DNA from: UBA3496 sp964558115
Lineage (GTDB): Bacteria; UBA8248
Length of the DNA: 33,286 nt
Direction of reading: 5' to 3'
Assembly: GCA_964558115.1 (NCBI GenBank)
Contig: CAZLCI010000018.1
Span: forward strand, 1-33,286
Positions within the stretch are counted from its first letter, which is position 1, and the number at the start of each line of letters is the position of its first letter. The notes under the pieces were generated by a model that made no database searches, was not told where the DNA came from, and was given only the letters and a program-made list of their open reading frames with translations. Made by a program: the position numbers and the translations under genes. This document shows, piece after piece, positions 17,076 to 26,030 of the stretch.

Positions 17076-18068
17076 ATGTCTTCCCCTGAAATTATCACAC
17101 AAGACTATTTAATCGACTCTCAAGATCCGGAAATCAAATTACACGTTCGAGAAAAACGTCCAAAGGGAAAAAGGAAATTCTCAAATTCTGAAACTTTATT
17201 GATGTGTCATGGCAGAATTGGTGCAGGTCCGATTGCATTTGATCTGCCAGTGCCTGGATATTCTTGGATGGATTACCATGCAGGAAAGGGAATGAATGTA
17301 TTCACGCTTTCGGTTCGGGGTTTTGGTTTTTCTTCTAGGCCAAAGGAGTTTTTAGAGGATCCTTTGAAAAATCCACCTGTAATAAGAGGAAAGGAAGCCA
17401 TAAAAGATATCGCTTCAGTTGTGAATTTTATTTGTGGAAAGAAAAAGAAAAGAAAAATAAGTCTTCTGGGTCGTTCTTGGGGGACTACTCTTTCTGCTGC
17501 TTTTGCAGCATCTAATCCTGCAAAAGTACATAAATTAGTTTTGTATGCTCCTTACTATACATATCAGAATAGAAAAAGAGCGGCTTCTTTTGAGAATCCA
17601 AAGTTTCCTGGAAAATGGGACTCGAGAAAGGGTGCATGGAGTTGGTGTACAGAGAAAGATTTGAAGCAAAGATGGTGGGGGCATATTCCAGGAAAAAAAC
17701 ATTTCCGGTGGAGAGATAAAAAAATCGTAGAGAAATATTTCATAGAAATGTTTAAGACAGAGACTGAGCAACATCCAAAAAATATACCAGCAGTAAGAAT
17801 TTCTAATGGTTCGTTATTGGATGCTTATGATCGTGTTTCAAATAAACCTCTGTATGATGCTTCCAAGGTCAGATGTCCCGTTCTTTTGATTTACGGAGAT
17901 TACGATGGAGCAGCTAATCACGAGGAAGCTTGGGGACTTTTCCAAAAACTAAAAAATAGTCGAGGAAGAGAATATATCGTCTTCAGTGAAGGTACTCATT
18001 ATATGGAACTTGAGCACAGAAGAGAAGAATTTCTCTCTACTATTCATAACTTCTTAATTTCTTCTTAA
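17076..18068 (+). CDS. Alpha/beta hydrolase
   Basis: A 330-residue alpha/beta-hydrolase fold protein. The nucleophile elbow is LLGRSWGTTLSAAFAA (G-R-S-W-G), the acid is likely in LLIYGDYDGAAN, and the His in FSEGTHYMELEH completes the triad. The oxyanion region is near MCHGRIGAGPIAF. It has no signal peptide or membrane segment, so it is cytosolic. It could be an esterase, amidase or dehalogenase-type enzyme; the substrate is not evident. The start ATG is 32 bases after the tRNA, with TGGAGA upstream. Its end lies 5 bases from the convergent ridA-like gene. Confidence 0.82.
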   Translation: MSSPEIITQDYLIDSQDPEIKLHVREKRPKGKRKFSNSETLLMCHGRIGAGPIAFDLPVPGYSWMDYHAGKGMNVFTLSVRGFGFSSRPKEFLEDPLKNPPVIRGKEAIKDIASVVNFICGKKKKRKISLLGRSWGTTLSAAFAASNPAKVHKLVLYAPYYTYQNRKRAASFENPKFPGKWDSRKGAWSWCTEKDLKQRWWGHIPGKKHFRWRDKKIVEKYFIEMFKTETEQHPKNIPAVRISNGSLLDAYDRVSNKPLYDASKVRCPVLLIYGDYDGAANHEEAWGLFQKLKNSRGREYIVFSEGTHYMELEHRREEFLSTIHNFLISS

Positions 18069-18073
18069 TTTTT

Positions 18074-18502
18074 TTATTCATCTATCACTGCTGTAACTGT
18101 AACTTCGAGAAGAAGTTTTGGGTGAGCCGCAAGTGTCGAAATTTCAACAGTAGTGGTAGTTGGTCTATTTTCCCCAAAATTTTCTTCCCAGACTTTATTT
18201 AACACATCTTGATCTCGCATGTTTTTTAGGTATCTAGTTGCAGTGACTACATCTTTTAGAGAACCTCCAGCCGTTTCTAGGCTCTTTTTTATTTTTTTCA
18301 TAATTTCGTTTGCTTGTCCCTCCATATCATCAGGAATAGATTCGAATTCTTCTGGTCGATGTGGATGATGATGATACATGGGAGCTGCAGTTGTTCCTGC
18401 AAGATATATGGTTGTTCCACCTTTAACTTTAATGATCGGAATAAAGGGGGCCCATATATCTGGGGCATCTTTCCAATGTAATCTCTCTAATGTTTTCGTC
18501 AT
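18074..18502 (-). CDS. RidA (YjgF/YER057c/UK114) family protein
   Basis: A 142-residue RidA-like protein. It has the typical VKGGTTIYLAGTTA strand near the N-terminus, QANEIMKKIKKSLETAGGSLKDVVTATRYLKNM in the middle and RPTTTTVEISTLAAHPKLLLEVTVTAVI at the end. Canonical RidA hydrolyses reactive enamine/imine intermediates through an Arg in the R-x-T/S-x-x-x-V-x segment; here Arg occurs in ENRPTTTTVE at about that position. The insert with HHHPHRPEEF is unusual and may bind metal. RidA relatives also occur as side enzymes in catabolic operons. AGGAGA precedes ATG by a few bases. Confidence 0.85.
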   Translation of the reverse strand: MTKTLERLHWKDAPDIWAPFIPIIKVKGGTTIYLAGTTAAPMYHHHPHRPEEFESIPDDMEGQANEIMKKIKKSLETAGGSLKDVVTATRYLKNMRDQDVLNKVWEENFGENRPTTTTVEISTLAAHPKLLLEVTVTAVIDE

Positions 18503-18621
18503 AGTCTTCTCCTAAATTTTCATTTTGCTGGGAACTTTCCCCAAATAATTTTTATCTGATATGATAAGTATTATTCATATTACTATATTTATTTGTTTTT
18601 GTGTTTTTCTTTGGAGGTAAA

Positions 18622-19800
18622 ATGGATTTCCATTTGAGTGAAGAGCAAAAAGGACTCCAGAAGTTGGCACGTGATTTTGCTAGAGATGAATTAATTCCAA
18701 ATTGTGCAGAGCTTGACCGGCTGCCTGATGGAGAAGATGCCTTTCCGTGGGATCTTGTAGAAAGGGGTTCTAAATTAGGATTTAATAATCTAGCTGTTCC
18801 TAAAGAGCATGGAGGACATGGTGCTAGTGTATTAACTCAAGTTCTTGTAATTGAAGAGTTGTCTGCTGGAGAAGCTGCTGTTTCGAAGGTCTATAGTCAT
18901 AATTGGAAGGGAATTTCTGGGATTTTAGCAGCTGCATCTGAGGAGCAAATTGCAAGAATTCTTCCTGATTATGTGAAAGATCCAAGATATTGCATTGGTA
19001 TAGGTCTTACGGAACCAAACTCAGGCAGTGATAATTCGGTTCCTTACGATAAAAAAGTTTCAGCTGGTCCGATGCTTTCTGCGGTACGAGATGGAGATTA
19101 TTACGTCTTAAACGGAATGAAACATTACATAGCACTTTCCGCACAGTGCAAATATATTTCTATTCTTGCAAGAACCGATAAAACGGTACCTTGGACAGAA
19201 GGGGTTACGGGTTTTATGGTTTTTCCTCCCCAAGATGGACTAGAGATTGGACGTCTACATGACAAGGTAGGTCTTCGTTTGTATCCGCAGAATGAAGTCA
19301 TTGTAAACAATCTTAAAGTTCCCGTTAGTGATCGATTGGGAGAAGAAGGTAAATTTCATTCGAGTAGAAAGGCCGTCGTAAATATTGGGACGGTTGAAGC
19401 AACAGCGACTGCGTTAGGAATAGCAAAGAGATCTTATGAATTGGCTCTTCAATATGCAAGAGAAAGGGTTCAGGGGGGAAAGCCGATAATCGAACATCAA
19501 ATTATTTCTACGCTTCTCCTTGAAATGTTTACACGACTCGAGGCTTCACGGTCGATGCTTTGGAGGTCAGCTTGTAGTATTGATAACGGAATTGATGATG
19601 ATCCAAAGCTAGCACGTGTAACAAAAGCTTATACAGTTGAGGCCTTAAATTATATTGCAACAAAAACTGTAGAAATTTGGGGGGGAATGGGAGTTATGAC
19701 TGAAGCCCCTGTTGAAAAAGTATACAGGGATGCTATTCAACTGTTTCATATGGGTAGTACAAATCAGGTTAATCTTATGAAAGCTATGCCTGATCTTTAG
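18622..19800 (+). CDS. Acyl-CoA dehydrogenase-like flavoprotein (first copy)
   Basis: A 392-residue protein of the acyl-CoA dehydrogenase superfamily. The N-terminal helical domain begins MDFHLSEEQKGLQKLARDFA. The flavin strand region has GIGLTEPNSGSDNS, and the C-terminal bundle has YARERVQGGKPIIEHQ and VEIWGGMGVMTEAPVEKVYRDA. By my hand alignment the catalytic Glu of medium/short-chain enzymes (in the Y-E-G-T context) is Gly378 (F-H-M-G-S-T), and I see no Glu at the alternative helix-G site, so the usual alpha-proton abstraction is doubtful. GGAGG before ATG 18622 sets the start. It begins an eight-gene run ending at 26420. Confidence 0.85.
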   Translation: MDFHLSEEQKGLQKLARDFARDELIPNCAELDRLPDGEDAFPWDLVERGSKLGFNNLAVPKEHGGHGASVLTQVLVIEELSAGEAAVSKVYSHNWKGISGILAAASEEQIARILPDYVKDPRYCIGIGLTEPNSGSDNSVPYDKKVSAGPMLSAVRDGDYYVLNGMKHYIALSAQCKYISILARTDKTVPWTEGVTGFMVFPPQDGLEIGRLHDKVGLRLYPQNEVIVNNLKVPVSDRLGEEGKFHSSRKAVVNIGTVEATATALGIAKRSYELALQYARERVQGGKPIIEHQIISTLLLEMFTRLEASRSMLWRSACSIDNGIDDDPKLARVTKAYTVEALNYIATKTVEIWGGMGVMTEAPVEKVYRDAIQLFHMGSTNQVNLMKAMPDL

Positions 19801-19832
19801 AAAAGTAATAGGCCATTCCAAAAGGAGATAAA

Positions 19833-20270
19833 ATGAAGGCATATGAAAAAAAATTAGGAAGAATTTTTCAATTGCAGTTTGAAAAAGGAGATGATTTTCA
19901 TCCTATTTTAAATGCGTTCGTGAAAGAAAAAAAAATTATGGCGGGAACTGTTTTTTTGATGGGCGCACTAACCCAAACAGAAATGATTTCTGGTTTTAAG
20001 ACAATGGATGGATATGATGTTGACAGAAGAAGTTTTGATGATTGGAGAGAACTAATAGCTTTAGGTTTTATAAGTTGGCCTGAAGATCCGCCCCCTGCCT
20101 TGCTTGCTCATGAAATAGAAGAGTGGGAGAGCCCAAGTCCATATGTACATATGCATATGGCCTTAAGTGGAGGACCGGGAAACAATGAGGATGTTCTCTG
20201 TGGACATTTAAATGGTGGAACAATTAAAGGTGGGATGACTCTTGAAATTTATGAGCACTTGCATGTTTAG
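19833..20270 (+). CDS. PPC/DUF296 domain protein
   Basis: A 145-residue protein that is essentially one PPC (plant and prokaryote conserved, DUF296) domain. It has GRIFQLQFEKGDDFHPILNAFVKEKKI, then GTVFLMGALTQTEMI, then the conserved histidine strand YVHMHMALSG and the closing DVLCGHLNGGTIKGGMTLEI. In structures of bacterial members the His of the H-x-H and G-H-L segments contribute to a metal-binding trimer; the biological role is unclear, and the DNA-binding role known in plants needs an AT-hook that is absent here. It lies 32 bases after the acyl-CoA dehydrogenase-like gene with AAAGGAG before ATG. Confidence 0.8.
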   Translation: MKAYEKKLGRIFQLQFEKGDDFHPILNAFVKEKKIMAGTVFLMGALTQTEMISGFKTMDGYDVDRRSFDDWRELIALGFISWPEDPPPALLAHEIEEWESPSPYVHMHMALSGGPGNNEDVLCGHLNGGTIKGGMTLEIYEHLHV

Positions 20271-20384
20271 AACGGGTAATAATTGTTATTTTAGAATTTA
20301 ACTTAAAATCAGAAGTTTATGCTCCTTAGAATATTTAGTGACTGATTCTCTAAACGATTGGTCTAAAAAGTTGGAGAAACTCTG

Positions 20385-21296
20385 ATGAGTATAGAGACAG
20401 TAGGTAATTTGGCTCCAGAAGCAGAAGGTACAGATTCTGAAGTTGTGTTAGGAGAAATTGAAACTAATTATCTGCGTATCCCAGCTAGTGATGGTGTTGT
20501 TCTAAGTGCACTTTTGTTCAGGCCCGAAGTTCCAACAGTTAAAGTTTTTCTTTTGATTCCAGGTTTAAATGGCGCCGTTCTAGGTGGATTCCATGATTAT
20601 CGACCACTTGCAAAGAAACTTACTAGCAAAGGTTTTTCTCTATTAATTCTAAATATGCGTTCTTCTAATTCATTTGCTACTGCAAAATTTGAAGATTGTA
20701 AAATTGATATAGGTGCTGCTGTTGAATGGTTGAAAAAAAATGATTTAAGCCGAATCGCTTTATTTGGCACAAGTCTCGGTGGACCACGAATTATGTACTA
20801 TATTTCACAAGGTGCAGATATTGCAATTGAAGTCATCGGCTTGATTGCTTCTATTCGTTCTCCCTATTTAGCGACGACGGATGGTCCAGGCAGGGATCAT
20901 ATGGATGAATTAGATGAAGTTTTGATAAAAGCTCGAAAATTAGTTGCTGAAGGAAAAGAGTTTGTTCCAGTTTCTTTTAATTATTTTTTACCTGGGCGCC
21001 CTCAAATTATGAGCGCTAAAAGTTTTTTAAGTTTTTTTGGTACTCCAGATGATACTCAAGCAGGTACCATCATGCACGGGCATCATGTCAAAGTACCGGC
21101 ATTGATTATTCATGGAACGGATGATGAAGTATCTCATCCTAATAATTCTAAAGATATTTATGAGAGTCTTACCTCTGCGCCAGAGCGAAAATTAGTATAC
21201 GTTGAAGGTGCGAATCATTATCTTGCAGCGGGTTGGATATGTGAAACTTATGCAAAATTAGTCACCCGATGGGTTGCTGAGAAGATTTCATCCTGA
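20385..21296 (+). CDS. Alpha/beta hydrolase
   Basis: A 303-residue hydrolase-fold protein. The nucleophile is in ALFGTSLGGPRIMYYI (G-T-S-L-G), the acid in LIIHGTDDEVSHP and the His in VEGANHYLAAGW. The first 25 residues before LRIPASDGVVLSALLFRP are acidic and unstructured-looking, not a signal peptide. It resembles cytosolic serine aminopeptidase/lysophospholipase-like hydrolases; the substrate cannot be stated. GGAG precedes ATG. About 114 bases separate it from the preceding gene, the longest spacing in this run, so an internal promoter is possible; I see no convincing one. Confidence 0.82.
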   Translation: MSIETVGNLAPEAEGTDSEVVLGEIETNYLRIPASDGVVLSALLFRPEVPTVKVFLLIPGLNGAVLGGFHDYRPLAKKLTSKGFSLLILNMRSSNSFATAKFEDCKIDIGAAVEWLKKNDLSRIALFGTSLGGPRIMYYISQGADIAIEVIGLIASIRSPYLATTDGPGRDHMDELDEVLIKARKLVAEGKEFVPVSFNYFLPGRPQIMSAKSFLSFFGTPDDTQAGTIMHGHHVKVPALIIHGTDDEVSHPNNSKDIYESLTSAPERKLVYVEGANHYLAAGWICETYAKLVTRWVAEKISS

Positions 21297-21318
21297 AAAA
21301 TGATGAGGAAAGGAACTT

Positions 21319-22683
21319 ATGTCCGAGTTAACTCGTGATTTGGCAGAGTTTGCCAAAGAGACTAATTTGAGTGTTATATCTGATAATGTTGTTGAAGAGG
21401 CGAAGAAATCTATTTTAGATACATTGGGTGTTACAATTGCAGGTAGAAGAACTATTGTTGCAGAAAAAATTATAGATTATGTGAGTAAAATAAAAGGAAC
21501 AGGAAACTGTACGGTCTTAGGAGAATCTTTTAAGACAATTCCTTCATTTGCCGCTCTGGCAAATGGAACTATGGGACATGCTCTTGATTTTGATGACTCA
21601 AATAAACTTTTAAATGGTCATGGGAGTGTTACAGCTTTTCCCGCATCGTTAGCTCTCTCTGAAAAAAAACAAAGTTCAGGAGCACAATTCCTGGAAGCCT
21701 ATCTCCTAGGTTTTGAAGTAGCTTCTAAATTGGGAGCAGTATTAAATATGGAGTTGTATGAGAATGGATGGCATCCAACTGCTGTACTTGGATCGATTGG
21801 CTCTTGTGCTGCTTCGATACATCTAAGTAAAATTTCTATTGATGAATCCTGTTTTGCCTTAGGAATTGCGTCATCGCATGCTTCAGGATTGCGTGCTAAT
21901 TTCGGGACCATGACAAAACCGTTTCATGCTGGAATGGCAGCAGAATCCGGTGTTCGGTCAGTTGAATTAGCTTTACTTGGAATGACTTCTAATCGAAATA
22001 TTTTTGAAGCTGATTCTGGGTATGCAAGTGTTTTTAGTAAAATAGAAAAAATTCAAGATGGGGATTTTGTCAATAGTTTAGGAAATCCGTTTTGTTTTGA
22101 ATCGCCAGGTGTAGATATTAAACCTTATCCGTGTTGTATGTCTTCTCACAATTCTATTGAAGGGATGTTTTCTATTATTAAAGAGGAAGGATTGAAGATA
22201 GAAGATGTGGAATCAATTGAGGTAGGTTTGTTAGAAAGTGGATACCTTAACTTAAGTTATCATAGACCAAAAACTGGTCTGCAAGCAAAATTTTCTGCAG
22301 AATATATACTTTCAAGAGTACTTAAAGATGGCAATTTAACCATAAGAACTTTTACGGACGAATTAGTAAATGATCCGTTCATTCAAGATTTTATGAGTAA
22401 AATTCATGTGAAAATTGACAATGGATTAGAGTGGGAACATCCAATGCCTAAACCAACTTTGTTAAAAGTTATTACCAAAAGTGGCAGTTTACACGAGAGA
22501 ACAGTCTATACAGCTAGAGGAAAAGCAGAAATGCCTTTGTCTCTAGAAGAAGTCGAATTGAAATTTAGAGATTGTGTAGATGGAATTCTCAAAATTGAAA
22601 CAACTGATAAAGTTCTCGACTTAGTAAAGAATTTAGAAAAAGAAGAAAGTATTGTGGACTTAATGGAATTACTTTCTTTTTGA
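21319..22683 (+). CDS. MmgE/PrpD family protein
   Basis: A 454-residue member of the MmgE/PrpD (2-methylcitrate dehydratase) family. Motifs: ILDTLGVTIAGR near the N-terminus, NGTMGHALDFDDSN with the catalytic-site His/Asp, GTMTKPFHAGMAAESGV and DIKPYPCCMSSHNSIE. PrpD dehydrates 2-methylcitrate in propionate breakdown; other members act as dehydratases, isomerases or decarboxylases on small acids. No methylcitrate synthase or methylisocitrate lyase is next to it, so the methylcitrate cycle is not shown here. It lies 22 bases after the hydrolase gene and uses UGA as its stop, which shows UGA also terminates in this genome. Confidence 0.88.
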   Translation: MSELTRDLAEFAKETNLSVISDNVVEEAKKSILDTLGVTIAGRRTIVAEKIIDYVSKIKGTGNCTVLGESFKTIPSFAALANGTMGHALDFDDSNKLLNGHGSVTAFPASLALSEKKQSSGAQFLEAYLLGFEVASKLGAVLNMELYENGWHPTAVLGSIGSCAASIHLSKISIDESCFALGIASSHASGLRANFGTMTKPFHAGMAAESGVRSVELALLGMTSNRNIFEADSGYASVFSKIEKIQDGDFVNSLGNPFCFESPGVDIKPYPCCMSSHNSIEGMFSIIKEEGLKIEDVESIEVGLLESGYLNLSYHRPKTGLQAKFSAEYILSRVLKDGNLTIRTFTDELVNDPFIQDFMSKIHVKIDNGLEWEHPMPKPTLLKVITKSGSLHERTVYTARGKAEMPLSLEEVELKFRDCVDGILKIETTDKVLDLVKNLEKEESIVDLMELLSF

Positions 22684-22722
22684 AGATAATTTATATTAGT
22701 TAGTCAAAGGGGTGACAGCACA

Positions 22723-23700
22723 GTGATTACTTTACGCACTGTACAAACAGTCGGTGTTATAGGAGGTGGATACGTTGGTCATGGGGTTGCGCTTCAATTT
22801 GCGCAATTTGGTTACAAAGTTTTCGTCTTTAATCGATCAAAAGAAGGAACGAAAAAAGCAATAGAACTTCTTTCAAAGAGTTTGGAACTTAGCATCCAAG
22901 TTGGTTTGTTTCCTGATAGTAAAAAAGAAGAGATTCTTTCTTTAATATCTTTTGAAAATGAATTTGAAGAGGTGGTCCAAAAAAGTGATTTCATAATAGA
23001 GTCGACAAGTGAAAAATTAAATTTAAAAAAGAAGATCTTTGCTGATATGGATTCTATTGCACCTCCTGATGTGATTCTCGCAAGTGAAACTTCGGGTCTT
23101 TTGATTTCTGAAATTGTTGAAGGAATAGCAAATCCAGAGCGATGCATTGTTACTCATAGTTATACTCCTCCATTTTTAATTCCAGTGGTTGAAGTTGTAC
23201 CAGGTGAGAAAACAAGCAATGCAACTTTGGCTAAAACTATTGAGATTCTAAAGGGAGTTGGTAAAACACCTGTTGTTTGTAAGGAGACAATTGGTCATAT
23301 AGGAGTTAGATTAACAACTGCCCTTAGAAGAGAAGCATTTCATATTATAGAAGAAGGTTCTGCGTCGGCTGAATCAGTAGATGAAGTATTCAGATCGATA
23401 TCGAGACTTTTTCCAATTTTGGGAGTTTTGATGTTGTCTGATTTCTCAGGTACTGATGTTTTGTCTGATGTTCATAAAAACATTCAACCTCATTTGAATC
23501 ATGAAAAAGAAAATGCGGGTATTTTAGAAGAAATGTTAAGAGAGGGTGACCTTGGGGTGAAAAGTGGGTTAGGCTTCTATAAATGGAAAAAAGAAGATGT
23601 TGACGAAATAATGTTAGCAAGAAATAGAGAACTTGCTAGATGGATAAATGAAACTAATCATCTAAATTTTCCAGCAATCAATGAAAGAAATTCACCTTGA
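22723..23700 (+). CDS. 3-hydroxyacyl-CoA dehydrogenase family protein
   Basis: A 325-residue NAD-dependent dehydrogenase. The Rossmann motif VGVIGGGYVGHGVALQFAQ lies at the N-terminus, SDFIIESTSEKLNLKK follows, and the catalytic pair is in IVTHSYTPPFLIPVVEVVPG (His and Glu). The C-terminal helical domain ends GVKSGLGFYKWKK, usual for 3-hydroxyacyl-CoA or 3-hydroxybutyryl-CoA dehydrogenases and for related L-gulonate or carnitine dehydrogenases. The H-x-x-P segment reads H-S-Y-T-P-P rather than H-F-F-N-P, so a substrate other than plain fatty acyl-CoA is likely. The start is GTG 22723 with GGGGTGA 7 bases upstream. Confidence 0.85.
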   Translation: MITLRTVQTVGVIGGGYVGHGVALQFAQFGYKVFVFNRSKEGTKKAIELLSKSLELSIQVGLFPDSKKEEILSLISFENEFEEVVQKSDFIIESTSEKLNLKKKIFADMDSIAPPDVILASETSGLLISEIVEGIANPERCIVTHSYTPPFLIPVVEVVPGEKTSNATLAKTIEILKGVGKTPVVCKETIGHIGVRLTTALRREAFHIIEEGSASAESVDEVFRSISRLFPILGVLMLSDFSGTDVLSDVHKNIQPHLNHEKENAGILEEMLREGDLGVKSGLGFYKWKKEDVDEIMLARNRELARWINETNHLNFPAINERNSP

Positions 23701-23725
23701 TCAGGAAAAAGAGGGAGAATCGTAA

Positions 23726-24943
23726 ATGGTTGATTATAATCTTGATGGAAACTTGAAGAATTGGCAGTCAAAAGTTACAGAATTTGCAAAAGATGAATTG
23801 AAACCTAATGCACAAGAATGGGATAAACAGAACGGTATAGATCCGTCTAATCCATTTCCTTTTGAGACATTAAAGAAAGCTTCAAAAGAGGGGATAAGAA
23901 CGTTAACAGTACCAAAAGAAATGGGCGGAGAAGGTTTAGGTATCTTTGCGCATGTAGTTTTATTAGAAGAACTTGTAGCTGGAGAAGCGGGATTTGGTGC
24001 AGTCATTCATCAAGGATGGAAATTAGCAAAGATGTTATGTGAACATACTTCCGAGGAACAAAGAAGAGAATTTTTGCCGCTATTTATGGATGTGGATACA
24101 AGTACCATGGCGATTGGAATGACAGAACCCGATCATGGAACTGATAATATTCGTCCTGCAACCAATATTGATGGGGGTATGAAGCTATCTGCAGTTAAAA
24201 ATGGTAATAACTGGGTATTAAACGGAAAAAAACATTTTATAGCTTGTGCCGCAATGAGTAATGTTAATTTCTTATGTGCTAGGACGGATCCAAAAGTTCC
24301 TGTTAATGAAGGTGTGACCTTATTTATTATGCCTGGAGAATTGGATGGTTATACAAGGGGAATAGTTCATGGGAAGATGGGTTGCAGATTGTTAATGAAT
24401 GGTGAAATGATTTATGAAAATGCTGAAGTCCCTGATGAGTGGAGATTAAGCGAAGTAAATGATGGACTCCCATATATGTCACGAGTTTTTTCTAGGCATT
24501 CTCCAACTACGGCTACTTTTGGATTAGGCATTGCTCGTGCAGCATACGAAGATGCGATTGATTATGCTAAAGGTCGTGTTCAAGGTGGTTCGCCGATTAT
24601 CGAACATGATGAAATACGTGAACGTATAGCAGATATGTATGTATCGATTTCTGTAGCGAGGGATGCAATATGGCAAGCAGCATGGCACGCAGACAATGCT
24701 GCTGAAGGGGAGTATGATCATAAAGAAGGAATGAGAGTCAAAATTTTCGCTTCTGACATGGCACCTCAAGTTTGCTCTAGTGCTATGAATATTTTTGGCG
24801 GAACTGGATATATGACGACACATTCAGCTGAAAGACATATGAGAGATGCTATGATGTGTTATCACATCGATGGTCTCAATGACACTGTAAGATGGAAATT
24901 GGGAAGATTGATTGCAGGTGAGAAATTTGCAGGTTCCATCTAA
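23726..24943 (+). CDS. Acyl-CoA dehydrogenase-like flavoprotein (second copy)
   Basis: A 405-residue paralogue of the gene at 18622, sharing AIGMTEPDHGTDN, the GRVQGGSPIIEHDEI helix and FGGTGYMTTHSAERHMRDA. At the catalytic-base position my alignment gives Asp382 (Y-H-I-D-G-L-N) instead of Glu. An Asp at this place is known in nitroalkane oxidase, a divergent member of the superfamily, so chemistry other than acyl-CoA desaturation is possible. GGGAGA lies before ATG. It sits between the 3-hydroxyacyl-CoA dehydrogenase and the zinc-type alcohol dehydrogenase with short spacers, in the same run. The two copies are clearly diverged and not a recent duplication. Confidence 0.85.
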   Translation: MVDYNLDGNLKNWQSKVTEFAKDELKPNAQEWDKQNGIDPSNPFPFETLKKASKEGIRTLTVPKEMGGEGLGIFAHVVLLEELVAGEAGFGAVIHQGWKLAKMLCEHTSEEQRREFLPLFMDVDTSTMAIGMTEPDHGTDNIRPATNIDGGMKLSAVKNGNNWVLNGKKHFIACAAMSNVNFLCARTDPKVPVNEGVTLFIMPGELDGYTRGIVHGKMGCRLLMNGEMIYENAEVPDEWRLSEVNDGLPYMSRVFSRHSPTTATFGLGIARAAYEDAIDYAKGRVQGGSPIIEHDEIRERIADMYVSISVARDAIWQAAWHADNAAEGEYDHKEGMRVKIFASDMAPQVCSSAMNIFGGTGYMTTHSAERHMRDAMMCYHIDGLNDTVRWKLGRLIAGEKFAGSI

Positions 24944-24974
24944 CTTGGCTATATTTTTTTAAGGATTTTTTGAA

Positions 24975-26006
24975 ATGAAAGCTATGGTTTTAAAAAGGTG
25001 GGGAGAGAAATTATCTTTTGAGGAAATTCCTGACCCAGAACCAAAATTTTCTGAGGTAATTATCCGTGTGTATGCATGTGCTCCGGACCAATTTGATGTA
25101 ACTATTCGTGATGGAAGAGCAGGGGGGAACTTGCCGCTGATTTTAGGACATGAAATTGCGGGGGTTGTTGTGTCTGTTGGAAAAGGCGTAGAGCATTTTC
25201 GAGAAGGAGATAGGGTAGTTGCACATCCTTATCTTACTTGTGGTCATTGCAAATTCTGCCAAGTAGGTCGAGAGACATTATGTCAAAATTTCAAAGGATA
25301 TCTTGGAGTCCATGCTAATGGTGGTTATGCAGAATTCGTTGCCGTTCCTGAAAAAAATCTTTGTCGTTTCCCAGATGGTATTGATTTTGCTTTGGCAACT
25401 ACAATTGTGAGTCCAGTAGCAACTCCTTTGAAAGCTCTAAAAACAAGAGCGAAAATTCAACCTGGTCAAACAGTTTTAATAGTCGGAGCATGTGGAGGTG
25501 TAGGAATCCATGCTGTTCAGATAGCAAAAGCATTTGGAGCAAATGTTATTGCTGTAGATATCGACGATGAGAAACTCTCTGCTGCTGAAGATTTAGGAGC
25601 TAATTATCTAGTAAATAGCATGAAAAAGGATTTTTCCGATGAGGTTCTTGAAATAACTAATGGAAAGGGAGCAGATGCTGTTTTAGAATTAGTAGGAACA
25701 GATATGACTTTGCCTAAAAGTTTTCGTTCAATTGCAAGAGCAGGAGTTTTAGTGATTGTTGGGTTTCAACCTGGCAAGATTTTTCAATGTGATCCAACGC
25801 GTTTTGTCGATGACGAAATTTTAGTTACAGGCTCCAGATATGTGAATAAGGCAGAGTTAAGTGAAGCAACTGAATGGGTAGGGAGTGGAAGAATTAAGCC
25901 TATTATTTCTGGGACGTATGATTTGAAAGATGCGGAACAAGCACTACAAGATCTTTCATCTGGAAAAATATTTGGCAGAGCACCAATTCAAATTTTAGAA
26001 AATTAA
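24975..26006 (+). CDS. Zinc-type medium-chain alcohol dehydrogenase / reductase
   Basis: A 343-residue MDR-superfamily protein. The catalytic domain has LILGHEIAGVVVSVG and the structural zinc set in CGHCKFCQVGRETLC, all four Cys present. The Rossmann fold starts VLIVGACGGVGIHAVQIAK. The first catalytic zinc ligand, usually Cys in A-C-G-x-C-H-T-D, is Asp38 here (A-C-A-P-D-Q-F-D); this change is seen in several MDR subgroups that reduce enones or carry modified zinc sites. NAD(P) preference is not settled. AAGGA precedes ATG. Its cluster position suggests oxidation or reduction of an alcohol, aldehyde or enone intermediate. Confidence 0.87.
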   Translation: MKAMVLKRWGEKLSFEEIPDPEPKFSEVIIRVYACAPDQFDVTIRDGRAGGNLPLILGHEIAGVVVSVGKGVEHFREGDRVVAHPYLTCGHCKFCQVGRETLCQNFKGYLGVHANGGYAEFVAVPEKNLCRFPDGIDFALATTIVSPVATPLKALKTRAKIQPGQTVLIVGACGGVGIHAVQIAKAFGANVIAVDIDDEKLSAAEDLGANYLVNSMKKDFSDEVLEITNGKGADAVLELVGTDMTLPKSFRSIARAGVLVIVGFQPGKIFQCDPTRFVDDEILVTGSRYVNKAELSEATEWVGSGRIKPIISGTYDLKDAEQALQDLSSGKIFGRAPIQILEN

Positions 26007-26030
26007 TTCAATTCAAAGGAGGGATAGTTT

